Below are positions 16,211-25,153 of a stretch of 64,000 nucleotides of DNA, piece by piece (position 1 is the first letter of the stretch; each line of letters opens with the position of its first letter). Origin of the DNA: Bin5 sp965261695 (lineage in GTDB: Bacteria > Chloroflexota > Anaerolineae > Caldilineales > Caldilineaceae); the NCBI GenBank assembly GCA_965261695.1, contig OZ253474.1, positions 4,402,001 to 4,466,000 of the forward strand, read 5' to 3'. Under the pieces are notes generated by a model that was not told the DNA's origin, made no database searches, and saw only the letters and a list, made by a program, of their open reading frames with translations. Made by a program: the position numbers and the translations under genes.

Positions 16211-16930
16211 ATGTCTCAATCCTTGCGTATCTGCGTCGTCATGCCGGCGGACGGAAATCAGCACGACCTCATCGACTTTACACCATCCGGCATCAGGCTC
16301 GACTTTCAACTTACGCCGCTTCCGACGGAGGATGCAACGGTCTCGTTGCTGCAGCGGATGGCGGAGGACCCGGACATCGAGAGCGCGGCGCTGCGCGGCG
16401 CGAAGGCACTGCCCGCCTGCATCACATACGCCTGCACGGCAGCCAGTTTCGTGCGCGGGAAGGGGGGCGATGAGGAGATCAACAACAGAATCTCGGCGGC
16501 AACCGGAATTCCGGCTTCCTCGACCTCGACGGCTATTCTGCGCGCGCTACGCGCCTTGAACATCCGGCGGCTGGCCGTCGCCACGCCCTATCTGGACGAA
16601 CTGAATGATCGCCTGAAACTTTTTCTTGACGCACACGGCGTTCAGGTCGTCTCGATGCTGGGATTGAATGCGAAAGTGATACAACACGTATCTCCGCACG
16701 AAATCGTCCAACTGGCGCGCGATTGCGATTCACCTGAAGCAGAGGCCGTCTTCATTAGTTGCACTACGATGAAGACAGCACCCTACATCTCCGAACTGGA
16801 AACGTCTTTGCAAAAGCCGGTCCTTTCGGCGAATCAGGTTACGCTTTGGGACGCAGCGCAACTGACGGGTGCGCCGCCCGTGATGGCCGATCGCGGCACT
16901 TTGTTCTCACTTGAGACGAGCCCAATATAG
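16211..16930 (+). CDS. Asp/Glu racemase-superfamily protein, maleate isomerase/arylmalonate decarboxylase type
   Basis: A 239-residue protein with the two cysteine centres of the superfamily: C75 (ITYACTAASF) and C184 (FISCTTMKT). These spacings resemble maleate cis-trans isomerase (C76 and C194 in the Nocardia enzyme, as I recall). Maleate isomerase converts maleate to fumarate; arylmalonate decarboxylase and hydantoin racemase are related alternatives. The gene lies 28 bp after the VOC gene and before a creatinase-like hydrolase. It could process a C4 dicarboxylate or racemise an amino-acid derivative. The substrate is not determined by sequence. Confidence 0.78.
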   Translation: MSQSLRICVVMPADGNQHDLIDFTPSGIRLDFQLTPLPTEDATVSLLQRMAEDPDIESAALRGAKALPACITYACTAASFVRGKGGDEEINNRISAATGIPASSTSTAILRALRALNIRRLAVATPYLDELNDRLKLFLDAHGVQVVSMLGLNAKVIQHVSPHEIVQLARDCDSPEAEAVFISCTTMKTAPYISELETSLQKPVLSANQVTLWDAAQLTGAPPVMADRGTLFSLETSPI

Positions 16931-17009
16931 TCGAGATTCGGCCTCATTGGGCTGCCGGAAGGCGGCTGATGTTACCTTTTACAAAACCTATGGACGAGGA
17001 AGGATAGTC

Positions 17010-18158
17010 ATGGACATTGCACGAGAGCTTGCCTTTTCCCAGGAAGAATACGATGCCCGCCTTGCCAGGGCAAGAACGCGGATGGCCGCCGATAATGTCG
17101 AGGTCCTCCTCGTCCATACACCGGCCAACCAGTGCTACCTGACCGGATTTCAGACGCTCAATCTGTACGATTATTCGTGTCTCATTTTGCCGATTGACGG
17201 GACGCCCTTTATTCAGGTGTTGGACCTGGAGGAAGGGAATGTCAGCCTCACTTCGAGGATAGAGGATGTCGTGGTTTACACGGCAGTCGACGACCCGGTG
17301 ATGATGACGCAGGATCTCCTGCGGGGACGGGATCTGCTGAGTCGGCGTATAGGCATCGAGGCCGACACACCGTTCCTGACGCCGCGCCGCTTTGGAGCGC
17401 TCAGCCAGGTCCTCCCCAATGTGATAGATGCTTCAGATCTGGTAAAGATGATTCGGCTCGTCAAGTCGCCGGCTGAAATCGACTATGTTCAACAAGCGGC
17501 ACGCGTGACTGAAGCCGGAATGCAGGACGGTCTGAACGCGATCGGCGAGGGCGCAACCGACCAGGATGTGGCGCGGGCATGTTACGAAGCCATGATCGGA
17601 GGCGGCAGCGAATATATGTGCATCGATCCGATTATTACCACCGGCAGACGATCCGGCATTCCTCACACGTCCCACAAACGGCATGCGGTGCAGCCCGGCG
17701 ACAATGTTTTCATCGAATTAGGAGCCTGTATCGAACGCTACAGTGCGCCCATCATGCGGACTGCCGTCCTTGGTTCACCGAGCGCGAACGTGCAGAGAAC
17801 GACCGAAGCCAGTTTTGTCGCGCTTGACAATGCGATGGCGGCCATGAAACCAGGCGTTAGCGGCGACGACGTGGCGCGCGCGGGCTGGGCGGGCATCGAC
17901 ATGGATCGCTCGGAGGTCTTTTTCCACGGCGTTGTCGCTTATTCAATCGGCCTGGGCTTTCCGCCCAATTGGGGCGATTATCGCCTCTATCTGACCAAAG
18001 GCGAGGAGACGCTGCTCGAAGCCGGTATGCTCTTCCACCTTCCGATTGCGATTCGCGATGTGGGCAACTACTGCGTCGGGTTCAGTGAAACGGTGGTCAT
18101 CACCGAAACGGGCTGCGAACAGATCACGCAGTATGAGCGGCAACTGTTCCGGCGCTGA
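17010..18158 (+). CDS. M24-family creatinase/ectoine-hydrolase-like protein
   Basis: A 382-residue creatinase-fold protein starting at ATG 17010 (AGGAAGGAT upstream). The N-terminal domain shows VHTPANQCYLTGFQT. The metal positions of prolidases are lost: the DxG segment reads IELGACIERYSAPIMRT and the HGIG/HExP segment reads AYSIGLGFPPNW. The RYSAP-MRT signature resembles the ectoine-hydrolase-like branch (DoeA/EutD) as I know it, which opens the ectoine ring without peptidase metals. The following PLP protein and amidohydrolase support amide or cyclic-amino-acid breakdown. No DoeB-like deacetylase is seen, so ectoine is only one possibility. Confidence 0.78.
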   Translation: MDIARELAFSQEEYDARLARARTRMAADNVEVLLVHTPANQCYLTGFQTLNLYDYSCLILPIDGTPFIQVLDLEEGNVSLTSRIEDVVVYTAVDDPVMMTQDLLRGRDLLSRRIGIEADTPFLTPRRFGALSQVLPNVIDASDLVKMIRLVKSPAEIDYVQQAARVTEAGMQDGLNAIGEGATDQDVARACYEAMIGGGSEYMCIDPIITTGRRSGIPHTSHKRHAVQPGDNVFIELGACIERYSAPIMRTAVLGSPSANVQRTTEASFVALDNAMAAMKPGVSGDDVARAGWAGIDMDRSEVFFHGVVAYSIGLGFPPNWGDYRLYLTKGEETLLEAGMLFHLPIAIRDVGNYCVGFSETVVITETGCEQITQYERQLFRR

Positions 18159-18174
18159 GGGAGGACAAGCTGCC

Positions 18175-19284
18175 TTGATTGCTACGACCCATTCTTCCGA
18201 AATCGGCATCAACAAGTGGGAACTGGATACGCCGGCTCTAATCGTCGATCTTGCGTTGATGGAGCGTAACATCGCCCGCATGGCCGGCTATATGCAAGGG
18301 GCCGGCGTGGACTGGCGTCCCCACACCAAGGGGATCAAGGTGCCCGCAATTGCCCACAAAGCGATCGCGGCCGGCGCGATCGGCGTAACCTGTGCCAAGC
18401 TCGGCGAGGCCGAGGTGATGGCAGGCGCCGGCATCCGAGATATTCTGATTGCCAATCAGATTGTGGGGGAGGCAAAGATTGCCCGTCTTGTCAATCTGCG
18501 GCCCCATGCTGATGTGATTGTGTGCGTTGATGACGCCGACAACACGGCGCAGCTAGGGGCGGCCGCGGCGGCGAAAGGCCTAACTCTGCGCGTGCTTGTC
18601 GAAGTCAACCTGGGGCTGAATCGTTGCGGGGCCGAACCGGGCGACGCGGTGGTGGCCTTGTCGCGTCACGTCGCGGGCACGCCTGGGCTGGACTTTTCGG
18701 GGGTCATGGGATGGGAGGGCCATGCCTCGGTCATTGATGATCGGGTTGAGAAGGAAGAGGCGTGCCGGGCCTGTGTAGAGCTTCTGGTCAAGAACGCCGA
18801 GCTTTGCATGGCTGCGGGGTTGCCCGTCACGATCGTCACGTGCGCAGGCACGGCCACCTACAAGTACAGCGCGCACGTGGCCGGCGTGACAGAGATTCAG
18901 GCCGGCGGCGGCATCTTTACCGACATGGCCTATAAGAAATGGGGAGCCGACGATCTCGACTGCGCGCTCACGATTCTGACCACCGTGACCAGCCGCGCGG
19001 CGCCAACGCGGGCCGTGCTTGACGCCGGGCGCAAGACGATGTACTCATCGGTTGCATTGCCCCAGGCGAAGGATATCGAGGGCGTCAGCGCGCCGGACTT
19101 TTCTGCTGAGCACGCGTCTGTCGAGTTGAGCGGGGATGCGCGTCGCCTGAAGGTGGGCGACAAAATCGAGTTTATCGTCGGCTATGGCGACGATACCGTC
19201 TACCTGCATGATCTGCTCTATGGCGTGCGCAATGATCGGGTGGAGGTTGTCTGGCCGATAGCAGGGCGAGGCAAATTGCGATGA
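18175..19284 (+). CDS. PLP-dependent D-threonine aldolase / D-serine dehydratase-like protein
   Basis: This 369-residue protein has an alanine-racemase-type barrel: LDTPALIVDLALMERNI, the PLP lysine in WRPHTKGIK, and VLVEVNLGLNRCG. A C-terminal D-serine-dehydratase-like domain follows. Family aldolases bind a metal through a His-x-Cys/Asp motif near the end; here that segment reads VGYGDDTVYLHDLLYG, so the usual first histidine is missing. TTG 18175 was chosen because GGGAGGA lies upstream and the frame otherwise starts inside the previous gene. Likely substrates are beta-hydroxy or D-amino acids. It follows the hydrolase by 16 bp in the same operon. Confidence 0.78.
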   Translation: MIATTHSSEIGINKWELDTPALIVDLALMERNIARMAGYMQGAGVDWRPHTKGIKVPAIAHKAIAAGAIGVTCAKLGEAEVMAGAGIRDILIANQIVGEAKIARLVNLRPHADVIVCVDDADNTAQLGAAAAAKGLTLRVLVEVNLGLNRCGAEPGDAVVALSRHVAGTPGLDFSGVMGWEGHASVIDDRVEKEEACRACVELLVKNAELCMAAGLPVTIVTCAGTATYKYSAHVAGVTEIQAGGGIFTDMAYKKWGADDLDCALTILTTVTSRAAPTRAVLDAGRKTMYSSVALPQAKDIEGVSAPDFSAEHASVELSGDARRLKVGDKIEFIVGYGDDTVYLHDLLYGVRNDRVEVVWPIAGRGKLR

Positions 19285-19294
19285 GAGCGGGCCT

Positions 19295-20137
19295 ATGATC
19301 GTTGACTGTCATACGCATCTGATGACCGAGGAGCAGTGGGGGCCAATCTTCATGGCCGAATACCACAAAGTCGCGGACCGCAACCAGACGCAGAGCCTGG
19401 GTGTCACGCCTGAGGAGCACTGGCAAGCCAGTCAAGCAGCTGACCGCGTCATCGTCTTTGGCCTCAATGCAGAGTATCTTCAGATGAAGGCGCCGAACGA
19501 GCAGATCGCCAGCTACGTTGCCTCACATCCGGAGAAGCTGATCGGATTTGCAGCGCTGGACCCAGCCGATCCAAACGTGTTGGATGAACTGGAAAAAGGT
19601 GTGCAGGATCTCAAGCTGCGGGGCATCAAGGTAGGCCCAATGTATCAGAACGTGGATCCGCTGGATAAGCGCTTCCATGAGATTTACAGACGGGCTGAGG
19701 CGGATGGCCTGCCGATTCTCTTCCACATGGCGACCTCGTTTCCGGCGGCGGCCCGTTTGCACTATGCCAATCCAATTCGGCTGGACGAGGTCGGCATCCG
19801 CTACCCCGAACTCAGGGTGATCATCGCACACATGGGCATGCCCTGGGTCGATGACACCATCCAGACCATTCGCAAGCACCCCCATTTCTACGCCGACACG
19901 TCGATCGGCGATAAGCCGTGGTGGCTTTACAACGCGCTCGTGGCCTACCACGAATGGGGCGTCATGCACAAACTGTTGCTCGGCTCCGACTTTCCCGTCC
20001 TCACATTGGAACAGCAGATTGCCGCTTTCCGGCGCGTTAACGCAGTCGTTGAAGGGACCGGGCTGCCGCGCGTTCCCGAAAGTCTGATCGAAGAAATCAT
20101 CCACCGTGATACGTTGGCCTTGCTGGGGCTGACGTGA
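19295..20137 (+). CDS. Amidohydrolase-2-type metal-dependent hydrolase
   Basis: A 280-residue TIM-barrel hydrolase with H-x-H at the first strand (VDCHTHL), a histidine in LFHMATSFP, another in IIAHMGMPW, and the acidic residue in LLGSDFPVL. These are the metal and catalytic positions of the amidohydrolase-2 family, which includes decarboxylases and lactone or amide hydrolases. It starts 10 bp after the PLP gene and ends the first enzyme block before the transporter. Its substrate is probably a ring-opened or decarboxylatable acid, but the sequence does not define it. Confidence 0.82.
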   Translation: MIVDCHTHLMTEEQWGPIFMAEYHKVADRNQTQSLGVTPEEHWQASQAADRVIVFGLNAEYLQMKAPNEQIASYVASHPEKLIGFAALDPADPNVLDELEKGVQDLKLRGIKVGPMYQNVDPLDKRFHEIYRRAEADGLPILFHMATSFPAAARLHYANPIRLDEVGIRYPELRVIIAHMGMPWVDDTIQTIRKHPHFYADTSIGDKPWWLYNALVAYHEWGVMHKLLLGSDFPVLTLEQQIAAFRRVNAVVEGTGLPRVPESLIEEIIHRDTLALLGLT

Positions 20138-20273
20138 GAATCGACTTGGAACATCGAAGGTCCAGGTAACAGGGAAGGGAGGTGAACTACCGCAGGACAA
20201 TCATTCCAATTTCCGGCTGCTGCAAAAGGTGCTGGACCACTTGCGCAAGTTTTCCAAACAAGGAGGACGAGAC

Positions 20274-22019
20274 ATGGCTAGACAGGGAATTCGCCAGGGT
20301 AAGAGGGAACGAGGGGGCCTGTTGCATGCCTCTCAAACACGACGTGATTTCTTGCGAACAATAGGACTGGGCGCCGCAGCGGTTGGCGCCACGACCTTGG
20401 CCGCCGCGTGCGCGCCGGTCGCTGCGCCTGCCTCCGAGCAGATGGATGGCGCCGCTCCAGCGAGTAGCGTGCTGCGGGTTGCTTTCGGTGGCCCTTCCGA
20501 GGAGATGCGGGCCGGTGCCTTCAACAATCCTTTCCCTCGTCCCTGGGTTTCTTTAACCCGCAACAAGTTGGTGCGCCAGGGCGTGAATCTGGACCTGGAA
20601 GGTGACCTGCTGGAGGGCTGGGAGCCGAGCGCCGATGGCACGTCCTACACGCTGCACGTGCGCCCGGGCGTGCAGTGGCACGACGGCGGAGCGTTCAACG
20701 CCAGTGATGTGGAGTTTTTCTTGCGAAGAGTGGTTGACAAGCGTGCCAGTTTCGCGGTAGCAGGCTTCCTGGTCGTCAAGGGCGCGCAGGCCAAGTATGA
20801 CGGCGATCCGGCAGCGCTTGCGTCAGAAACGCTGGAAGGCGTAGAGATCGTCGACGATCTCACCGTGCGCGTGGACCTTGAGACGCCCTACACGCCATTT
20901 CCAAGTGAACTGGCGCACTGGGGTGCCGGGCTTGGCGGTCCGGAGCACATCCTGCGGGACGTTGCGCCCGAGGACATTCCCAGCCACAGCGTATCCACTT
21001 CGGCTCCTGTAGGCACCGGCCCCTTTAAGTTCGCCGGGTTCCAGCCCAATGAATTCATAGAACTGCATCGTAACGACGACTACTACCGAGGTCGGCCGAA
21101 CATCGAGAAGATCTTCTCGATCGGCGGCAACGAGGATACGTTGACGTTGATGATGCAGAATGGTGAGTTGGATCTCTGGCAGATGAATCTGAGCGGCATC
21201 TCCATCGAGACGCTGCAGGCTGTACAGGAGATGTCTCACATCGACATTGTGGACTTTGGCAGCGCCAACTACCACGCCTGGGAAGTGTGTGTTGATCCCG
21301 AAGTGTGCGATCCGTGGGTCGGCCCCAAAGAGTTGCGCCAAGCCATGATGTACGCTCTGGATCGCGATGCGATGAACAGGACTTTCCTCGCCGGCCTGGG
21401 CGGGATTATCAACACCCATCCGATGCCGGCCGGCTGGCAGGACGCGCCCGACCTGAACGACTACCCATACGACCCGGACAAAGCCCGCGAGCTTTTGGCG
21501 CAGGTCAACTGGGATCCCGACAGGGAGGTTCTCGCGACGCTGCCGACTGGGCGTGGTTTTCGAGTGCGGCTGGCCGAGGCGTGTCAGCAGATGTGGGCCG
21601 AGGTCGGTCTCAAGGTCAAACTGCAGCAGGTCGAGTCCGGTGTCTCACAGTTCAAGGACCCGGGCATCTATGGCATCGTCCAGAGCGGTATGGAGTCCGG
21701 CCTGGATCCCAACTATATGTTCACCTACTACTCGCACGTGCTGCCGCCGGAGTGCTGCAACCACCCCCGCTTTCTCAACGACGAGGCGATCGGCTACCTG
21801 CAGACGGGCCAGCAGGAGTTCGAGAGGGAAAAGCGGCAGGACGCCTACTGGGGTCTCCAGCGCCTCCTCAACGATGAACTACCGCGCTTGTGGATGTTCA
21901 AGGTGCCCATGCTCTTCGCCAAGACCAAAAAACTGCAGAATGTGAAGATGACGCCCCACTACGGTTCGTATAGCTGGGATCCGGTCGTCAACGCTGAGGA
22001 GTGGACACTCGAAAGCTGA
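20274..22019 (+). CDS. Family-5 solute-binding lipoprotein (twin-arginine type)
   Basis: A 581-residue DppA-like binding protein. The start at 20274 has a strong AAGGAGGA site. The signal shows twin arginine (QTRRDFLRTIG) and lipobox (LAAAC). Mature motifs include VRPGVQWHDGGAFNASDVEFFL, GTGPFKFAGFQPNEFIELH and RQAMMYALDRDAMN. It would be lipid-anchored outside the membrane and deliver peptides or related amides to the permeases that follow. It shares architecture but only limited sequence similarity with the protein at 9616-11256, so the ligands probably differ. Confidence 0.92.
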   Translation: MARQGIRQGKRERGGLLHASQTRRDFLRTIGLGAAAVGATTLAAACAPVAAPASEQMDGAAPASSVLRVAFGGPSEEMRAGAFNNPFPRPWVSLTRNKLVRQGVNLDLEGDLLEGWEPSADGTSYTLHVRPGVQWHDGGAFNASDVEFFLRRVVDKRASFAVAGFLVVKGAQAKYDGDPAALASETLEGVEIVDDLTVRVDLETPYTPFPSELAHWGAGLGGPEHILRDVAPEDIPSHSVSTSAPVGTGPFKFAGFQPNEFIELHRNDDYYRGRPNIEKIFSIGGNEDTLTLMMQNGELDLWQMNLSGISIETLQAVQEMSHIDIVDFGSANYHAWEVCVDPEVCDPWVGPKELRQAMMYALDRDAMNRTFLAGLGGIINTHPMPAGWQDAPDLNDYPYDPDKARELLAQVNWDPDREVLATLPTGRGFRVRLAEACQQMWAEVGLKVKLQQVESGVSQFKDPGIYGIVQSGMESGLDPNYMFTYYSHVLPPECCNHPRFLNDEAIGYLQTGQQEFEREKRQDAYWGLQRLLNDELPRLWMFKVPMLFAKTKKLQNVKMTPHYGSYSWDPVVNAEEWTLES

Positions 22020-22025
22020 AACCGC

Positions 22026-22058
22026 GGGACGAGGCATCCGCATTGGATGCTTCGTCCC
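22026..22058 (+). terminator. Hairpin after binding-protein gene
   Basis: A 14-bp stem (22026-22039 with 22045-22058, one G-U pair) and 5-nt loop begins 7 bp after the stop codon and is followed by a pyrimidine-rich CCTTCTCTTT. It is a candidate partial terminator or RNA 3'-end stabiliser separating the binding protein from its permeases. Confidence 0.65.
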
Positions 22059-22177
22059 CTTCTCTTTGAATTCATACCTGCAGGGAAAGCCCTTTCCGGT
22101 CGTCCCAGACTGATTCACTCTTGCGGGGTACGCGGCGCGAATCGGACGCAGACGAGCGCTCACCTCTAGGTACCGCC

Positions 22178-23137
22178 ATGCAGAAGTACATAGTTCGCCG
22201 CCTGTTGGTCACCATTCCTATTCTGTTCGGCATAACGGTCATCAACTTTCTGGTGATGAATGCCGCGCCCGGCGACCCTGTTTCCAATGCGCTGATGGTG
22301 GGCGCGCCGGGTCAGGCAATCGGCGATCCGGAGGCGCAGCGGGAGTTGTTGGGGCTGAACAAGCCCCTTCCCGTTCGCTATTTCTTGTGGCTCAAGGAAC
22401 TCCTGCGCGGCAACATGGGCGAGTCGCTCGTCACCCGTCGTCCCGTTCTACAGATCATTGGCGAGCGGGTTGGGCCGACCGTACAACTCTCGGCGCTGGC
22501 TCTGTTTATCTCCTTTTCGATTGCCGTGCCGGTCGGCATTATCTCGGCCGTCCGACAGTACTCCTGGCTGGACTATGCGGTGACCGTGGCGACCTTTATC
22601 TCGGCCAGTATACCGGGTTTCTTCTTCGCCATCCTTGCCATCTACATCTTCGCGCTCACTCTGGGCTGGTTTCCGATATCCGGCACGCAAACAATCGGCG
22701 CGCCCTGGTCTTTGCGGGACTACCTGTGGCACATGGCCTTGCCGGCGAGTGTGCTGGCACTGCCTGGGAGCGCGTCGCTGGCCCGTTACGCCCGCAGCCA
22801 GATGCTGGACACGATTCGCCAGGACTATCTGGCCACGGCGCGCGCCAAAGGTCTGCGCCGGACCCATATCCTGGTGCGCCACGCCCTGCCCAACGCCATC
22901 CTGCCCCTCATCACGTTGGCCGCGCTCGATGTCCCGACCCTGTTCAGTGGGGCAGTGATCGCCGAAACGATCTTTCGCTGGCCTGGCATGGGGCAGCTGG
23001 GTGTCTCATCCGCGTTTGCCCGCGACTATACGGTGCTTATGGGCCTGGGCGTGATCAGCGCGACGCTGGTCGTGCTCAGCAGCCTGGTGGCCGATATTCT
23101 GTACGCCGTGTTGGATCCACGGATTCGCTATGACTGA
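22178..23137 (+). CDS. Peptide-type ABC permease, DppB-like
   Basis: A 319-residue inner-membrane permease. The start at 22178 gives the standard N-terminus MQKYIVRRLLVTIPILFGITV. Other family marks are the GDP loop (NAAPGDPVSNAL), the coupling segment RQDYLATARAKGLRRTHILVRHALPN, and the C-terminal VLDPRIRYD. It pairs with the DppC-like protein, whose start overlaps its stop by 8 bp. It lies 158 bp after the binding-protein gene, behind a hairpin. Confidence 0.9.
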   Translation: MQKYIVRRLLVTIPILFGITVINFLVMNAAPGDPVSNALMVGAPGQAIGDPEAQRELLGLNKPLPVRYFLWLKELLRGNMGESLVTRRPVLQIIGERVGPTVQLSALALFISFSIAVPVGIISAVRQYSWLDYAVTVATFISASIPGFFFAILAIYIFALTLGWFPISGTQTIGAPWSLRDYLWHMALPASVLALPGSASLARYARSQMLDTIRQDYLATARAKGLRRTHILVRHALPNAILPLITLAALDVPTLFSGAVIAETIFRWPGMGQLGVSSAFARDYTVLMGLGVISATLVVLSSLVADILYAVLDPRIRYD

Positions 23138-24122
23138 CAGTACAGCCTCCCCTGGCACGGAAAGAGACCGTCCTGAGCGGGCAGCAGTTGGTGAAATAGC
23201 CAGCGCCGGCGCGGCGTCACCGCCTCCGGGCGAGGCCTTGCCACAAACCCTGCTGCAGTTCGGGCACCAGAAAACCATTTCGCCACAGGCGATGGCCTGG
23301 AGACGGTTCCGCCGGCATAGATTGGCGGTGACGGGCGCCTGTATCCTGGCTGCCATCGTGCTCATCGCGGCGCTGGCGCCGGCGCTTTCGCCCTATAACC
23401 CCAACTCGATCGACCTGGATTTGTCCTATGTCCCGCCCAGCGGCGCCCATCTGCTGGGCACAGACATCAGTGGCAGGGATCTCCTCAGCCGGCTGATCTA
23501 TGCCTCCCGCATATCAGTTTCAGTGGGCCTCGTCTCCGTATCGATCTACGTGGCAATCGCGATTGCCGTGGGGGGTGTTTCCGGATACTACGGCGGCCTC
23601 ATCGACAGCATCCTCATGCGCTTTACTGACACGATGCTGGCCTTTCCCACCCTGATGATGATCTTCATCGTCGTATCGATCCTGGGGCCTAGTATCTTCA
23701 ACGTGATGCTGGTCATCGGCCTCTTCGGCTGGCCAGGACTGGCGCGTGTCATTCGCGGGCAGTTCCTGCAGATTCGGGGCATGGACTACGTCTTGAGCGC
23801 GCGTTCAATGGGCGTTCGCAGCTCGCGCATCATACTGCGCCACATTCTCCCCAATGCCATCGGCCCGATCATTGTATGGGCCACCTTCGGCATGGCGGGC
23901 GCCATCATGTTTGAGGCCTCTCTCAGTTTCCTGGGCCTGGGTGTCCAACCGCCTCAAGCGAGCTGGGGCAACATGCTTGTCGACGCACAGCGCCTCAAAA
24001 TAATTCGGGACCTGCCCTGGGTGTGGATCCCGCCCGGTCTGTCCGTGGTGATTATGGTTCTCAGCATCAACTTCATGGGCGACGGCCTGCGCGACGCATT
24101 GGATCCGCGCACCTTGCTCTGA
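23130..24122 (+). CDS. Peptide-type ABC permease, DppC-like
   Basis: A 330-residue permease with a hydrophilic N-terminal extension of about 45 residues, then a first helix (LAVTGACILAAIVLIAALAP), LLGTDISGRDLLSRLIY, and the coupling loop VLSARSMGVRSSRIILRHILPN. It overlaps the DppB stop by 8 bp, indicating translational coupling. The long extension is longer than usual for DppC. No ATPase gene follows. Confidence 0.9.
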   Translation: MTDSTASPGTERDRPERAAVGEIASAGAASPPPGEALPQTLLQFGHQKTISPQAMAWRRFRRHRLAVTGACILAAIVLIAALAPALSPYNPNSIDLDLSYVPPSGAHLLGTDISGRDLLSRLIYASRISVSVGLVSVSIYVAIAIAVGGVSGYYGGLIDSILMRFTDTMLAFPTLMMIFIVVSILGPSIFNVMLVIGLFGWPGLARVIRGQFLQIRGMDYVLSARSMGVRSSRIILRHILPNAIGPIIVWATFGMAGAIMFEASLSFLGLGVQPPQASWGNMLVDAQRLKIIRDLPWVWIPPGLSVVIMVLSINFMGDGLRDALDPRTLL

Positions 24123-24137
24123 GGTGGAGACACAGAC

Positions 24138-25142
24138 ATGACGACAGCGAACGCATATCGCGCCGGGATAATCGGCTGTGGGCGGTCGGGGAACCTGCAT
24201 GCGCGCGCATACAAAAAGATCGAGGACGTCGAACTGGTCGCCTGTGCCAATCGGGGGCAAGCCAGGCTCCAGGAGTTCGCCGATCGTTGGGGAATCGCCG
24301 GTCGTTACACCGATCTGGATGAGATGCTGCGGCAAGAGTCGCTGGACCTGGTGAGCATCTGCACAAAGGACGACCAGCATGTGGAGCCGCTACTGCGAAC
24401 AGCGGCGTTTCAGCCCAAGGGCATCTTCTGTGAGAAGCCTCTGGCGTTTACGCTGCACGAGGTGGATTCCATTCTGGAAGCCTGCCGCGCCGGCGGGATC
24501 AAGCTCTCTGTGAGCCATTCGATGCGTTTCGAGAAAAACTATGTCCACGCCAAGGAGTTGGCGGCAAGCGGCGAGTTGGGGGGGCTGCGAGAGGTCCACT
24601 TTATCGGTTATGGCATGGCCGGGGATCTGCGCGCGCTGCTTCACGAAGACCACTGCATCGACTTTCTCCGCTTCTGCGCCGGTGAGCCGCAGTGGGTGTT
24701 CTGCTATCCGGATGGCTCGCCGGAGCAGCCGGGCGTGTCGGCCACGATTCAATTCAAGGGCGGCGTGACGGCCCAAATGACCTTCGGCGGCAGGCGAGAG
24801 TATGCGACATACCAGGTGATCCTCGAGTGCAGTCGCGGCCGGGTCGACGCCGTCCTGGGTCCTGATCCGGGCGGTTCCGTTGATCTGCTGGGGAACGACT
24901 GTTGGGAGCCGTCGCTGCGCGTCTGGCGGGAGGAGTCCGGCGGCCTGGTCGGCTATCGCGATGGCCAACTGTTGAAAACAGTGCGCAACGACCCATGGGA
25001 ACTGGGCCTGCGCGAGTTGATCCACTGTATCGAAGAAGACGAGGAGAGCGTTTCCAGCGGGGCGGATGCCCGCAAGACTTTGCAACTCATTCTGGCTGTG
25101 GAGGAATCGGCGCAGCAAGTGACGCGACTTGGAGTTGAATAG
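24138..25142 (+). CDS. Gfo/Idh/MocA-family oxidoreductase 1
   Basis: A 334-residue NAD(P)-dependent dehydrogenase with an N-terminal Rossmann motif (GIIGCGRSGNLHARAY) and the family's catalytic lysine in CEKPLAF. The C-terminal alpha/beta domain follows. Members oxidise sugars, inositols and sugar acids, or reduce related carbonyls. It lies 15 bp after the peptide-type permease and 11 bp before a second member of the family. The pair probably works on one polyol or sugar-acid substrate, perhaps linked to the sialidase-like protein downstream. Confidence 0.85.
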   Translation: MTTANAYRAGIIGCGRSGNLHARAYKKIEDVELVACANRGQARLQEFADRWGIAGRYTDLDEMLRQESLDLVSICTKDDQHVEPLLRTAAFQPKGIFCEKPLAFTLHEVDSILEACRAGGIKLSVSHSMRFEKNYVHAKELAASGELGGLREVHFIGYGMAGDLRALLHEDHCIDFLRFCAGEPQWVFCYPDGSPEQPGVSATIQFKGGVTAQMTFGGRREYATYQVILECSRGRVDAVLGPDPGGSVDLLGNDCWEPSLRVWREESGGLVGYRDGQLLKTVRNDPWELGLRELIHCIEEDEESVSSGADARKTLQLILAVEESAQQVTRLGVE

Positions 25143-25153
25143 GAGGGGTCCCG

